Source: RPRC01 sp034933285 (GTDB taxonomy: Bacteria; Desulfobacterota; Desulfuromonadia; Geobacterales; Geobacteraceae). Taken from it: a stretch of DNA of 64,000 nt. The position numbers and the translations under genes were made by a program. Location: contig JAYFNT010000004.1 of assembly GCA_034933285.1 (NCBI GenBank), positions 1 to 64,000 of the forward strand, read 5' to 3'. Shown piece after piece: positions 52,644-61,222 of this stretch; the stretch's first letter is position 1; every line of letters begins with the position of its first letter. Below the pieces are notes generated by a model. That model worked only from the letters and a program-made list of their open reading frames with translations. It did no database searches and was not told the DNA's origin.

Positions 52644-55207
52644 TTGATCCTCAGGAAACCCTTGCTTTTCCAGCCGTAGCCGGTGTTTTGCAGGGTTGGG
52701 CAAAACTCATAGGCGCCGATATCCACCACCCCACCTGGGGCGATGATATTCCCAGAGGCATCGGTAATTTTGCGGCCGGAGAAATCCGTCACATTCGGCA
52801 CACCGGTCCAGGGGATATTCGTGCCGGTGTTGACGCAGGGGGAGGAGGCGCGGAGGCGGTAATCGCTGACATCACCGTATGCATGACCGAGCGTGAGCGT
52901 GTTATCAGGGCTGGATTTGCTGCCCGCTGTTGCCGGGAAACCATTACCATCCCTATCGGATCCACTCGACCACATCAAGGTCAATGTATCGTTCAGTCCA
53001 TAACGCAGTGCATAGTTGCTTTTACCTGCAACCTCCGCAAACCATTTATGTTCCAATTCGCAATATCCGTAATGAGATGATAGAGAATGAGACATCACCT
53101 CAATCCCCTTGCCCGAAGACGCAACCTGGCTGATAAATCCTGCTACGCTTCGCTTAAACTTTGTCTCACATATCAACAAGGCACTGGCGTTGCTCTCATC
53201 TGTAAGCGTCTCATTTACGGTTATTGTGGTGTTACCACCCGCCTCGCTAATGGTCGCTATGGTCAATACATTATTATTACTCGTTGACCACTGCACGCTG
53301 ATGGTATCGCCAACGTCCAGACCCCATGTTGTTTTGACCAAAGCCGATGTCACAGTAATGGTTTTCGTTGCGGCAGCAAAAGATATGTTCGATGACCCCT
53401 TATATCCGGCACCAGAGCGCACGTCGGAGTCTGTTTTGATGACGAAATCAAACGGTTTCATGGCAGACAGATAGCCGGTTGCGGTTGATGTGGCGGGGTT
53501 CTGCCGTGCGCCATGCAACCCTGCCGCAGCCACTACATCGGCAACAGTTGCGTTAGACAAATTCGCCCCGGCGATAAAGTAATCGACTGTATATGCTGCC
53601 GCTCTGCCTGTCGCACCTGAACGAATCCACGCTTGCAACTTGGCTGCGGCCTCTGTAACCTCCACAAAATAATATGGGGTGGCTGCATACGTAATGGTGG
53701 TTGCCGTGCTGACATCCTGGCTGGCTATGTTTGCCAGAGTTGTGCTTTTTACAAGAGGCCCGGTTTCCGTCACTCCGGCAGGGTAGGCTACGGACCACGC
53801 TCCGCTGCCGTAATTACGGTTGTTGAGCCGGGAGCGTATACTTGCCAGCGTTGGATATGTTGCAAAACTCAGCGTGTCCTGGACTGTCGCACCTTCCAAG
53901 ACAACCAGCGATCCGGTCCAGTTTTCAGATGCTGCCGCTGTTACGTCTGTAGTAATGGTAATTTTGGAGTTCGCAGTAGGCCCGGTAATTGTCAATGCAT
54001 TGAGGTTGTTCAGTTGCGAGTGACTATACCCATGGGAATAAATGTCGTTGCCTGCGTTGATAAACGCGACAGCATCGGCATGTGATACCGTTGATGCTTC
54101 AACTTGTTGATATTGTATGCAGTTACCAATTTTTAGGCCAGCGGGATTGTAATATTTTTGCGCCACACTGAGAGCATCCGCTAACGTCCCGGCATCATCG
54201 AGCGTCATGAATAAATATGCCAATCTGCGCTGCTCTTTGAATTGGGGCAACTCTGATAATCGGCCGGTTGTATTCAAGGTGAGAGCAAATGAGGTATCAA
54301 TTAGCCTATTCGTTGACCATCCATTAGGCAACATCAGATTATTGTTATCGTTTACTGTCGAACCTGCGCCTGTTCCACCCAGCGAACTGATAACAAACCC
54401 ATTTATGCTGGACCCCACCCCAGGCGAAATAAAAATGTTGTTGTTCAGGTTAAGAGTCTGTACTGCGTTTAGCCATATGTGCGCCCTGGTTGCCCCATCA
54501 AATACATTGCTGTCGAGTGTTGATGTAGCGGTTGAATTTAGGCCGATGCCTCTCTGCTGATGATTGGCAGATGGGCGAAATATGTTTTTATATGCATGTA
54601 TATAACCTGGGGTCGTAGTTTGAATTACATAGGTTCCGTCGACATCGAACTTTGTCCCCTCAAATATCGACGTATCAATAACCGTATTTAATCCGGTAGT
54701 CTGGGCGACAATAGCTGTGTCTATGAATTTGCAATGCGTAATTCTGTTGTTGTCTGAACCGGAGTAAAGTCTGATTAAAACCCTGTTCGACAAATCCGCG
54801 CCCCGAAACGTAATGTCCTGAAACACATTGTAATCCATAGAACCGGCAACAGCAGTTGATGCTAAACTATTCACATCCCATATCGTCTCGCCACCATAAC
54901 CACCAATTATTTTGATAGGTTGTGATTCAGCCCCACTCCTATCCGGCACGCTCTGCGCTGTTTCCACATATGTGCCAGCACCGATATGCAACTCATCACC
55001 AGCGTTATAAAGCAGGTCTATTCCTACCTTTATAGTCTTTTTTGCACAGGCAACCCCTGACCCACTACCAGGATACGCGGCATCGGCAGCACCCGTGCAA
55101 TTGGTATCATTACCATCTGTCCTGACGTAATAAGTCGCTCCCCACGCCCAGGGAGGGAAGGAAAAAACTACGTAGATTGCCAACCAGAGACAAATTTTCA
55201 GTTTCAT
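52640..55207 (-). CDS. Exported beta-helix protein with NodB-deacetylase-like insert
   Basis: 855 residues from the ATG at 55207. A Sec signal peptide (MKLKICLWLAIYVVFSFPPW, cleavage near AWG) is followed by 'ATYYVRTDGNDTN', the usual start of pectate-lyase-like parallel beta-helix proteins, and then by repeating short beta strands (about 60-320). A segment near residues 320-420 has NodB/polysaccharide-deacetylase features: 'LFMTLDDAGTLAD' for the TFDD motif and 'DIYSHGYSHSQL' for the H-x3-H motif. The C-terminus has 'SSPCVNTGTNIPWTG' and 'GVVDIGAYEF', as in choice-of-anchor/beta-helix surface proteins. It could be a polysaccharide-active virion or surface protein. It lies inside the phage operon and is coupled to the next gene. 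Confidence 0.75.
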   Translation of the reverse strand: MKLKICLWLAIYVVFSFPPWAWGATYYVRTDGNDTNCTGAADAAYPGSGSGVACAKKTIKVGIDLLYNAGDELHIGAGTYVETAQSVPDRSGAESQPIKIIGGYGGETIWDVNSLASTAVAGSMDYNVFQDITFRGADLSNRVLIRLYSGSDNNRITHCKFIDTAIVAQTTGLNTVIDTSIFEGTKFDVDGTYVIQTTTPGYIHAYKNIFRPSANHQQRGIGLNSTATSTLDSNVFDGATRAHIWLNAVQTLNLNNNIFISPGVGSSINGFVISSLGGTGAGSTVNDNNNLMLPNGWSTNRLIDTSFALTLNTTGRLSELPQFKEQRRLAYLFMTLDDAGTLADALSVAQKYYNPAGLKIGNCIQYQQVEASTVSHADAVAFINAGNDIYSHGYSHSQLNNLNALTITGPTANSKITITTDVTAAASENWTGSLVVLEGATVQDTLSFATYPTLASIRSRLNNRNYGSGAWSVAYPAGVTETGPLVKSTTLANIASQDVSTATTITYAATPYYFVEVTEAAAKLQAWIRSGATGRAAAYTVDYFIAGANLSNATVADVVAAAGLHGARQNPATSTATGYLSAMKPFDFVIKTDSDVRSGAGYKGSSNISFAAATKTITVTSALVKTTWGLDVGDTISVQWSTSNNNVLTIATISEAGGNTTITVNETLTDESNASALLICETKFKRSVAGFISQVASSGKGIEVMSHSLSSHYGYCELEHKWFAEVAGKSNYALRYGLNDTLTLMWSSGSDRDGNGFPATAGSKSSPDNTLTLGHAYGDVSDYRLRASSPCVNTGTNIPWTGVPNVTDFSGRKITDASGNIIAPGGVVDIGAYEFCPTLQNTGYGWKSKGFLRIK

Positions 55208-55221
55208 ACCCATTCCCAAGA

Positions 55222-55662
55222 CTAAAACCCACCCGCCTGAATGGCGGTATCCGTCCCGTTGCATGTAATCGTCGACGCGTCCGGATCAGCAACGATCTCA
55301 TGCTCCACTCCGCCGTCCAGCGTCCACGTCAGTGTGGTATCCGCGTCATACCAGCAGGACAAATTGCCCGACGTAGTCCGGATGATGGCGCCGATCGCGC
55401 CCCGGAGGTCGATTTCCCCGGCCTGCGGCGTTCCTTTGAAACGAAAAACTTTAGACGCAGCGGACAGGGCAAACGGCACCTGCTGAAACTTTTTCTTCCG
55501 GATCGCCGTCTGCATGGTCGACCGGCCGTCGTTGGGCAGCTCGTTGTCAGGCGCGGTAACCGCCGCGATTGCGGTGGAAGGGTGAAGGGTGAAGGCTGAA
55601 GGGTGAAGGAAAACCCCCAGGGTCAGTACTGCAACAAAGGTGATTCGTGTCAGCGACCGCAT
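55222..55662 (-). CDS. Small exported phage-encoded protein
   Basis: 146 residues with GAGGAGG upstream of the ATG. Signal peptide MRSLTRITFVAVLTLGVFLH with probable cleavage at AIA|A near residue 33. Codons 18-30 lie in a 7-bp tandem repeat, giving the odd HPSAFTLHPST run. The mature part is small and beta-rich, with 'FRFKGTPQAGEIDLRGAIGAIIRTTSGNLSCWYDAD' and two cysteines. No family recognised. It is tightly packed between the connector gene and the beta-helix gene. Confidence 0.6.
   Translation of the reverse strand: MRSLTRITFVAVLTLGVFLHPSAFTLHPSTAIAAVTAPDNELPNDGRSTMQTAIRKKKFQQVPFALSAASKVFRFKGTPQAGEIDLRGAIGAIIRTTSGNLSCWYDADTTLTWTLDGGVEHEIVADPDASTITCNGTDTAIQAGGF
55577..55611 (-). repeat. 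Heptanucleotide tandem repeat in signal-peptide codons
   Basis: On the plus strand there are five units: GAAGGGT, GAAGGGT, GAAGGCT, GAAGGGT, GAAGGAA. Four are identical or differ by one base. Seven is not a multiple of three, so gain or loss of a unit would shift the frame of the exported protein encoded on the minus strand. Confidence 0.75.
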
Positions 55663-55671
55663 TTTTCCTCC

Positions 55672-56313
55672 TCAGTGGGTCAACCGGACCCTTTTATTGT
55701 CCGTCGGTTTGGCCACGGCCATGGCGGCCGCGGCTGGGGTATCCTTGCCGATCCCCAGGTGCCCGTTGTACTGCGCCTCGTTGGCATCGGCCAGCCGCCG
55801 GAACTCGTCCGCCTTGCTGCGGTAATTGACCACGTCGGCGCCGATCGTCGGGTCCGAGGTCTGGGCATAGAGGGCCGCCAGGAGCCGCTGGCAGATCGAG
55901 GCACCCAGGTTGGCCACTGCCTCCAGGTCGGTCGCCGGCAGCGTCACTTCTGTGTGAACTGCCTGGTAGAGCACCCGCACGTGCTCGGCAGCCGAGGGCG
56001 CGTCGTGCATCAACCGGATCTTCTTTCCCGCAGGCGTCATATATTCCGCCCAGTCGTCGCTCTCCAGGAGCGTCTCCGGTACTGTCCCCACCGGGTACTC
56101 AACGCTGACGATCGCGGAGATCCCCTCGGTCCACCCGGCCGGCATGGCCAGATCATGGGTGCTGTTGCCTGCGAGGTCCTCGCAAATCAGCCGCGGCCGG
56201 TGCTTGCTGTACCGTTTCAACGCCTCGGTTACGGCGGCGGCATAATCCCCGGGATCGTCCAGCTTCTGCCCAGTGTCCTTCGTTTTTGCCCTCACATCAT
56301 CGATCAGCGCCAT
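55672..56313 (-). CDS. Head-tail connector (gp6/gp16-like) protein
   Basis: 213 residues, cytoplasmic, starting MALIDDVRAKTKDTGQKLDD. The pattern 'DYAAAVTEALKRYSKHRPRL' and 'LEAVANLGASICQRLLAALYAQTSDPTIGADVVNYRSKADEFRRLAD' match phage head-completion/connector proteins that bind below the portal. Its correct phage position is after the capsid gene, but here two exported-protein genes intervene and a third follows. Confidence 0.6.
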   Translation of the reverse strand: MALIDDVRAKTKDTGQKLDDPGDYAAAVTEALKRYSKHRPRLICEDLAGNSTHDLAMPAGWTEGISAIVSVEYPVGTVPETLLESDDWAEYMTPAGKKIRLMHDAPSAAEHVRVLYQAVHTEVTLPATDLEAVANLGASICQRLLAALYAQTSDPTIGADVVNYRSKADEFRRLADANEAQYNGHLGIGKDTPAAAAMAVAKPTDNKRVRLTH

Positions 56314-56322
56314 GGGTCGACC

Positions 56323-56721
56323 TCAAGGAGTCTGGATTTCGGTGGTGACGGTCACCACCACCCGGAGGTTCCCCGGGGTCACCGGCAGCGGCGGCGTGGA
56401 GACGATGTTCGACGGCGGGCTCTCACCCCAGCCGTTACGCGAGGTCACGAAAAAATCGTAGGCTCCTGCCGGGAGCGTGAGGGTGGCAGTGCCCTTGCTG
56501 CCTGTCGTCGCCGGCACAACCATCACCGGTACCCGGGGCGGGTTGGTGATCGGCGTCCCGCCGGGCTCCATGGAATAGACCGGGTAGTCGTTGGCGGCCG
56601 GAACCGTGCCCCATTCCAGGGTGACGGTCGCGGCGTTCGCGGGTGCGGTCATGCAGGCCATGCAGGCCAAAACGGTAACGGCGGCGATCAGGAGAAACTG
56701 CATTTTCGATTGTTTCAGCAT
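56323..56721 (-). CDS. Exported Fn3-like protein
   Basis: 132 residues; GAGGTAAAC precedes the ATG. Signal peptide: 'MQFLLIAAVTVLACMACMTA', cleavage near ANA|A. The mature part reads like a fibronectin type III domain: 'ATVTLEWGTVPAANDYPVY' (strand with the conserved W) ... 'GAYDFFVTSRNGWGESPPSNIV' (the Y-x-F-x-V ... N-x-x-G-x-S pattern). Fn3-like modules occur on phage structural proteins and on secreted carbohydrate-binding proteins; the signal peptide favours the latter or a periplasmic role. Confidence 0.6.
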   Translation of the reverse strand: MLKQSKMQFLLIAAVTVLACMACMTAPANAATVTLEWGTVPAANDYPVYSMEPGGTPITNPPRVPVMVVPATTGSKGTATLTLPAGAYDFFVTSRNGWGESPPSNIVSTPPLPVTPGNLRVVVTVTTEIQTP

Positions 56722-56802
56722 GTCGTTTACCTCGTGGGCGTACCCGCCGAAGCGAAGGCTACAGCGGGCACGCCCGGTTGGATGTCCCTAAATAACCCCT
56801 GC

Positions 56803-57252
56803 TCAGCGCCGTTTCAGGAGCAGAAACAGCGTAATATCCTTCCACCCCTGGCCTGACGAGTATGCCCCTCCTTTGGCGAAAACGACGCTTACCGTTCCTT
56901 CATCCGCAATGTTGGGAGCGGTGGAGAGCACCGCATCGGTAATAGAGCCGGCGGTCAGGGAGATGGGCGAACTGAACATGGACGTGGCGCCGCTTCTGAC
57001 GTCCACGGTCATGGTCGGAGTAGTGCCGGTCACCATCCGGGCCGTGGCCGAGGCGTGCACCACCCGGTAACTGTTCGGCGCCTTGAACTTAACGTGTGTT
57101 TCGTTGCTGCTGAAGGTCCCCATGATGGGGATCACCACCGGCGTGTACCCGGTCGACGCCGGCGACGGGTTTGCCGTCGCGGCATAGGCCCCGATCGCTG
57201 CCAGGATGAGCAACGCCACCAATACCATCAAGAAACTGAAATTTTTTTTCAC
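56803..57252 (-). CDS. Small exported protein, possible decoration-type
   Basis: 149 residues from a GTG at 57252 with GAGGTG immediately upstream. Signal peptide VKKNFSFLMVLVALLILA with probable cleavage at AYA|A. The mature part is Thr/Ser/Ala-rich and beta-like ('SSNETHVKFKAPNSYRVVHASATARMVTG'). Directly after the capsid gene, where other phages encode head decoration proteins, but those lack signal peptides. Function unknown. Confidence 0.6.
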   Translation of the reverse strand: MKKNFSFLMVLVALLILAAIGAYAATANPSPASTGYTPVVIPIMGTFSSNETHVKFKAPNSYRVVHASATARMVTGTTPTMTVDVRSGATSMFSSPISLTAGSITDAVLSTAPNIADEGTVSVVFAKGGAYSSGQGWKDITLFLLLKRR

Positions 57253-57336
57253 CGTGCACCTCGCTTTCAAATCGCTGTTGATCGGCCCGCCGAAGCGTAG
57301 GCTGCGGCGGGCTCCGTTATCGCTCTATTGAATGCC

Positions 57337-59622
57337 TCAACCGCTTACGACCGCCTTGTAGGCGCCGCGGTAATCGGTGCATTCCGCCTCGTAATCGTGG
57401 GAAATGCGGTACTGGAGCCGGCCACCCACAAACATCTGGCCAACCGCCGGGTTGTCCGCCACCAGCATCTGCGGTTCCTGCTGGCCGTTGAGGAACGCAA
57501 GTTCCACGATCTCACACTCGTTGGGATCGGCGAACATCATCCAGTCGTTGGCGTCGGTCATGAACGGCACCTCCACCAGCCCCTCGGGCCGGAAGAAACC
57601 GAACATGGAGTTGCCGTTATCCACTGTGACCGCCTGGGGCTGGAACGAGTTGACGTTGGAGACGATGCCGTAGAGGTCGGCCGGGAAAGCCACGGTCACC
57701 GGCCGGAGGTTAAGACGTTCGCCGCTCCCCGGCTCGGTCTGCTTGGCCATGGCGGTGCGGGCCGCCAGGGCCGAGGCGATCGCGTAGGCCGCGCTGCCCA
57801 GGTTGCCATGGTCGCTGTGGAAAATTGCCTTTGCGTCGCCGTCATAGTTGGCGTTGCTGATGAACAGGGTCCAGACCCGCTTCGCCAGGGTACGCCGGGC
57901 GGCCCGGGGCAGCCGGGAGATGATCTTCTGCACGATCCTGAGGTCGTCGTTGATAATCATCCTCCGATTAATGGTGATGATCCCGCCGCGCTCGGCGAGC
58001 GCGTATTCCACCTTCTCGTCAGAGACCTCGCCCAGGTCAGGATAGTCCTGGGTATCGGTGTCCAGGGTGGGGATGTCCCCGTAGTAGCCAATATTGATCG
58101 CCTCCAGGGTGCGGAAGTCGCGGGCATTCCGGATGTTGGAGCCCACCAGCCTGGAGACGCCATAATCGCCGGCCTCGCGGTAATCGTTGATCAGCCGTCG
58201 GTACAGGGTATTACCCAGGGCATAGGCAAAGGTGGTATCGCCGTAGGCGGCCTGCATTCTCCGGATCTGCTGCGGACTGAGGACGCCGGTGACATCGGTG
58301 TCTCCGGTCATCTCCACGTAGGCGGCGCGCAGGCTGGTGAACGCCGGCACCCCGCGCAGGTCCTCGGCCACCTGGAGCCCGAGCATGCCGTCAAAGGCGG
58401 CCTGGAGCTTCTCGCCGCTCTCCCGGCCCGCCCGAACCTCGCCGGCGCCGATGACCTGGCCGGAACCAGTCACGGCATCCAGCATCTCCTTGGTGCTCTT
58501 GATGGCCGCCTGCAGCTCGGTCGTCTCGAAGGTCGTGCCTTCAAACCGCTCGCGCAGCGTCTTCTGGGCGGCATCCGGCAATTTGCTGGCGGTGAGCTCC
58601 CGGTCCAGGGTCATGGCGCAGGCCATGAGCCGCAGTTCCTGCACCTCGTTACGCTCCCCGGTCGTCAACGTTTCCTTCAGGGTCGCGGTGATGGCGGCCA
58701 CCAGTTTCTCGTTGGTTTCATCGCCGCCGGCAGCTTTCACCGTGGCAGCGGCCACCATCTGCAGGGCTTGGTCTGCGGTGACACTACCCTTGTCCATTCC
58801 TTCCGTGATCTGCAGGTGCAGATCGGGCCGCGTCTTCTGCAGGGCGGCCAACAGCTTTTTCAGCATGTCTTCCTCCTCCTGGCCTGCCTGGATGGCTGCG
58901 GCCATGCGTAGAAATTGACCGTTATTGGTCGGGTTGTACACCACGTCCACCTCGACGGCAGTAATCTCCGTCGGTTCCTTCATGCGCTTGCCGGCGACCA
59001 TCTTGGTCACCGCCTTACCGGTTACGTCATGGCTCAATCCGAACAGACCAGGGTTCCCCCGCTCGTGGGAATCCACCAGGCCGTCACGGAGCCACTGGGC
59101 ACTCTTTAGGATGAATAGGTCCGCCTCGATGCCGGCGCCGGTGTCCTGGGGGTTTTTCAGCCAGCCCACGATCTCCCGGACGGATTTCCCGAACGGCTTG
59201 CCCCCGGCCTGGTGCTGGGAGTCGTTGAGGGCGAAGACCCGGGCGCCGTCGTAAAGGCTGATCGCGGCAACCAGGGGCTCTCGCGGCCAGTTGATGCGGC
59301 CGTCGGCACCGGGTCCGTACTCGATGACCTGGACCCGCCACTGGTAGCCGTATTCGTCCGAGCCGGGTGCGCCGACCGCGGCTAGGATCCGCGCGGCCGC
59401 CTGGAGCGGGATGTATTCCACCTGCTTTTTCACCGCCGTGGCTTCGCCCAGGGTGACCTGGTCGTCCACGATGGCATAGGTGCGGCGGAAGAGCTTGTCG
59501 TCCAGCTCGTAGACCACCGTGTCGTCGTACATCTCGACGATGTAGCAGTAATGGTCCTCGCCGGCCGGCGCCTGGATGGCGCTCCGGACCAGCTCCCGGA
59601 TCTGTTCGAAACTGAGTGCCAT
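57337..59622 (-). CDS. Protease-scaffold-major capsid fusion protein
   Basis: 761 residues with GGGAGG before the ATG at 59622. Three regions are visible. Residues about 1-240 resemble a phage prohead protease domain ('CYIVEMYDDTVVYELDDKLFRRTYAI', later 'GLVDSHERGNPGLFGLSHDV'). Residues about 250-380 are a Lys/Glu/Ala/Thr-rich helical scaffold-like segment. Residues about 400-761 are a Mu gpT-like/HK97-fold major capsid domain ('AERGGIITINRRMIINDDLRIVQKIISRLPRAARRTLAKRV' and the end 'GQMFVGGRLQYRISHDYEAE'). Most phages have two or three genes for this; here it is one gene. Confidence 0.75.
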   Translation of the reverse strand: MALSFEQIRELVRSAIQAPAGEDHYCYIVEMYDDTVVYELDDKLFRRTYAIVDDQVTLGEATAVKKQVEYIPLQAAARILAAVGAPGSDEYGYQWRVQVIEYGPGADGRINWPREPLVAAISLYDGARVFALNDSQHQAGGKPFGKSVREIVGWLKNPQDTGAGIEADLFILKSAQWLRDGLVDSHERGNPGLFGLSHDVTGKAVTKMVAGKRMKEPTEITAVEVDVVYNPTNNGQFLRMAAAIQAGQEEEDMLKKLLAALQKTRPDLHLQITEGMDKGSVTADQALQMVAAATVKAAGGDETNEKLVAAITATLKETLTTGERNEVQELRLMACAMTLDRELTASKLPDAAQKTLRERFEGTTFETTELQAAIKSTKEMLDAVTGSGQVIGAGEVRAGRESGEKLQAAFDGMLGLQVAEDLRGVPAFTSLRAAYVEMTGDTDVTGVLSPQQIRRMQAAYGDTTFAYALGNTLYRRLINDYREAGDYGVSRLVGSNIRNARDFRTLEAINIGYYGDIPTLDTDTQDYPDLGEVSDEKVEYALAERGGIITINRRMIINDDLRIVQKIISRLPRAARRTLAKRVWTLFISNANYDGDAKAIFHSDHGNLGSAAYAIASALAARTAMAKQTEPGSGERLNLRPVTVAFPADLYGIVSNVNSFQPQAVTVDNGNSMFGFFRPEGLVEVPFMTDANDWMMFADPNECEIVELAFLNGQQEPQMLVADNPAVGQMFVGGRLQYRISHDYEAECTDYRGAYKAVVSG

Positions 59623-59655
59623 GCAAACCTCCCTGAAAAATCAGCTCTGGAGACG

Positions 59656-60138
59656 TTACTCCTTGGAATCCTCGGCCGGCTTCGCTTTCGGGTTCTTCTC
59701 CACCTGGTGCTTTTTGCCGTCCGCGGTAACGATCACGATCACGTCACCCTTGTCGGCCCAGTCCAGTACGTCGTCGGGGGCCAGGTCCCGCACCACCGGA
59801 ACGATTCGTTTTTCTCCCTGTTCTCCCTTCTGCACGGTCGTGGTTCGGTAAACCAAGCCCTTCAGCCATTTCGGATCGATAGGCAGCAACGGTTTCTCGG
59901 CTATTTGCGTTTCGAACGATCCCAGCTGGATGCCCTCTACATATGAAGGAAGCAAATCTCCTTTGATCTCCTCCACGATTTCCCTGACCCGGTCTTCGGT
60001 CACGATGACGATCCCGGCCTCCTCGAGCGCGGCTTTCAGCTGGCCTTTCGGGATCAAACCCTGTGTAGACTCCTGAATCATCACTTTCACCTGTTCCAGT
60101 ATTGCCTCGACACTTTTTTCGTTTTTCTCGCCGGCCAT
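59656..60138 (-). CDS. Phage head accessory protein of unknown function
   Basis: 160 residues, strongly charged and helical ('VEAILEQVKVMIQESTQGLIPKGQLKAALEEAGIVIVTEDRVREIVEEIKGDL'-type), with a basic/acidic tail 'VEKNPKAKPAEDSKE'. GAGGAGGAAAC precedes the ATG. It lies between the MuF-like gene and the capsid gene, where scaffolding or decoration proteins are often found. No family recognised. Confidence 0.55.
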   Translation of the reverse strand: MAGEKNEKSVEAILEQVKVMIQESTQGLIPKGQLKAALEEAGIVIVTEDRVREIVEEIKGDLLPSYVEGIQLGSFETQIAEKPLLPIDPKWLKGLVYRTTTVQKGEQGEKRIVPVVRDLAPDDVLDWADKGDVIVIVTADGKKHQVEKNPKAKPAEDSKE

Positions 60139-60165
60139 GTTTCCTCCTCAAATTGTTGAATGTCG

Positions 60166-61077
60166 TTAACTGCCCTTATGCCTCTCTGCCGTCTTTACTT
60201 GCTGTGTGTCGAAATCCGCCGCAAAGGCCGCCCGGTCCCCGAAGAGCGGGTGATAGGGGATGTGGGTGCAGCCGCAGCGGATGACCTCTTTGATGGGCGC
60301 CTTGGGGTCCCGCGGGTAATGAACCGGGATTCCCTCCGGGGTCTTGTAAAACGGTTTCCCTTCCGTCCGCACCTCGCCGTGCATGTACATGTGTATCAGG
60401 CGGGGCTGCTTCGGGTGTCCGGCATGAATCCACATGCTTCCCATTTCCGGCACCGTCTCCCGGGCGGCCTCGATGGATTTCTGTGTGGCCAGGGAGAACG
60501 CCCGGCCCATCTCCGTCCCGGTTATGACCTCGGCGCGCTCCCGGACCGACTTGAACACCGGCACTCCTCCACGGCCAACCGGGAGCGGCAGGTTCCCGAT
60601 GTCGCCGATGATCGCCTGGGTCACTTCCTGGGCTGTCTTTTGCCCCAGTACTCCCAGGGAGAGCTCGCCCCGGATCTTGTTGAACAGGTCGCCTTTCACA
60701 GAAGCTATCCGGCCGAATGTGAAATCTTTCAGCGCATCAAGGGTATGAGTGGAAATGCCGACATACCCCAGCTGCACACCACTGGCTGCACAGGCTTCGG
60801 GCAACAGGCTCGTGCCCATTTCCCAGGTGTTCGAGAGCCGGCCGTCCAGCTCCCGGTTCGTGGCGGACTCCCAGGTTGCCAGCTGATCCGTGATCGCCGC
60901 CAGAGACTGCTGCAGGAAATGGGCGGAGAAACCATCACCCGGGATGACGGCCAGGTCCATGAGGATCTGTTTGCGGGTCTCTTCGAGGAGGCGCCTTACC
61001 GCTTCCTGACCGGAGATGATTTCCGCGTCCCTGTCTTTCAGGATCGCTTTGATTTTCGAGGTGACCTTGACCGCCAT
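60166..61077 (-). CDS. MuF-like phage minor head protein
   Basis: 303 residues from the ATG at 61077; an in-frame TTG at 61107 would add ten. The C-terminal half has the Mu gpF pattern 'VITGTEMGRAFSLATQKSIEAARETVPEMGSMWIHAGH' and ends with 'VIRCGCTHIPY', the metal-like Cys pair typical of gpF/SPP1 gp7 proteins. These minor head proteins enter the capsid with the portal and assist morphogenesis. Located right after portal, as in Mu and SPP1. Confidence 0.75.
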   Translation of the reverse strand: MAVKVTSKIKAILKDRDAEIISGQEAVRRLLEETRKQILMDLAVIPGDGFSAHFLQQSLAAITDQLATWESATNRELDGRLSNTWEMGTSLLPEACAASGVQLGYVGISTHTLDALKDFTFGRIASVKGDLFNKIRGELSLGVLGQKTAQEVTQAIIGDIGNLPLPVGRGGVPVFKSVRERAEVITGTEMGRAFSLATQKSIEAARETVPEMGSMWIHAGHPKQPRLIHMYMHGEVRTEGKPFYKTPEGIPVHYPRDPKAPIKEVIRCGCTHIPYHPLFGDRAAFAADFDTQQVKTAERHKGS

Positions 61078-61222
61078 GAAATTCCCGCTCCGTTTTTTCC
61101 GTTTCAAACCCCGTTCGGGGGCACACGAGGCCCGCCAGGGGTGTTATAAATCCAAGTCAAGGGATATGAGGGGTATGGGCCGGGTTTTCGGCTCCGAGCC
61201 CTCACAAGGCAAATTTCGCGTT

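Noticed and set aside
55603..56856. 417-codon plus-strand open frame over the exported-protein genes
   Set aside because: Antisense to three genes with good ribosome sites; composition (Arg/His/Gly-rich) is that of a shadow frame.
57328..58911. 527-codon plus-strand open frame
   Set aside because: Antisense to the capsid fusion gene, rich in His/Gly/Arg as expected of a high-GC shadow frame, and without a ribosome site.
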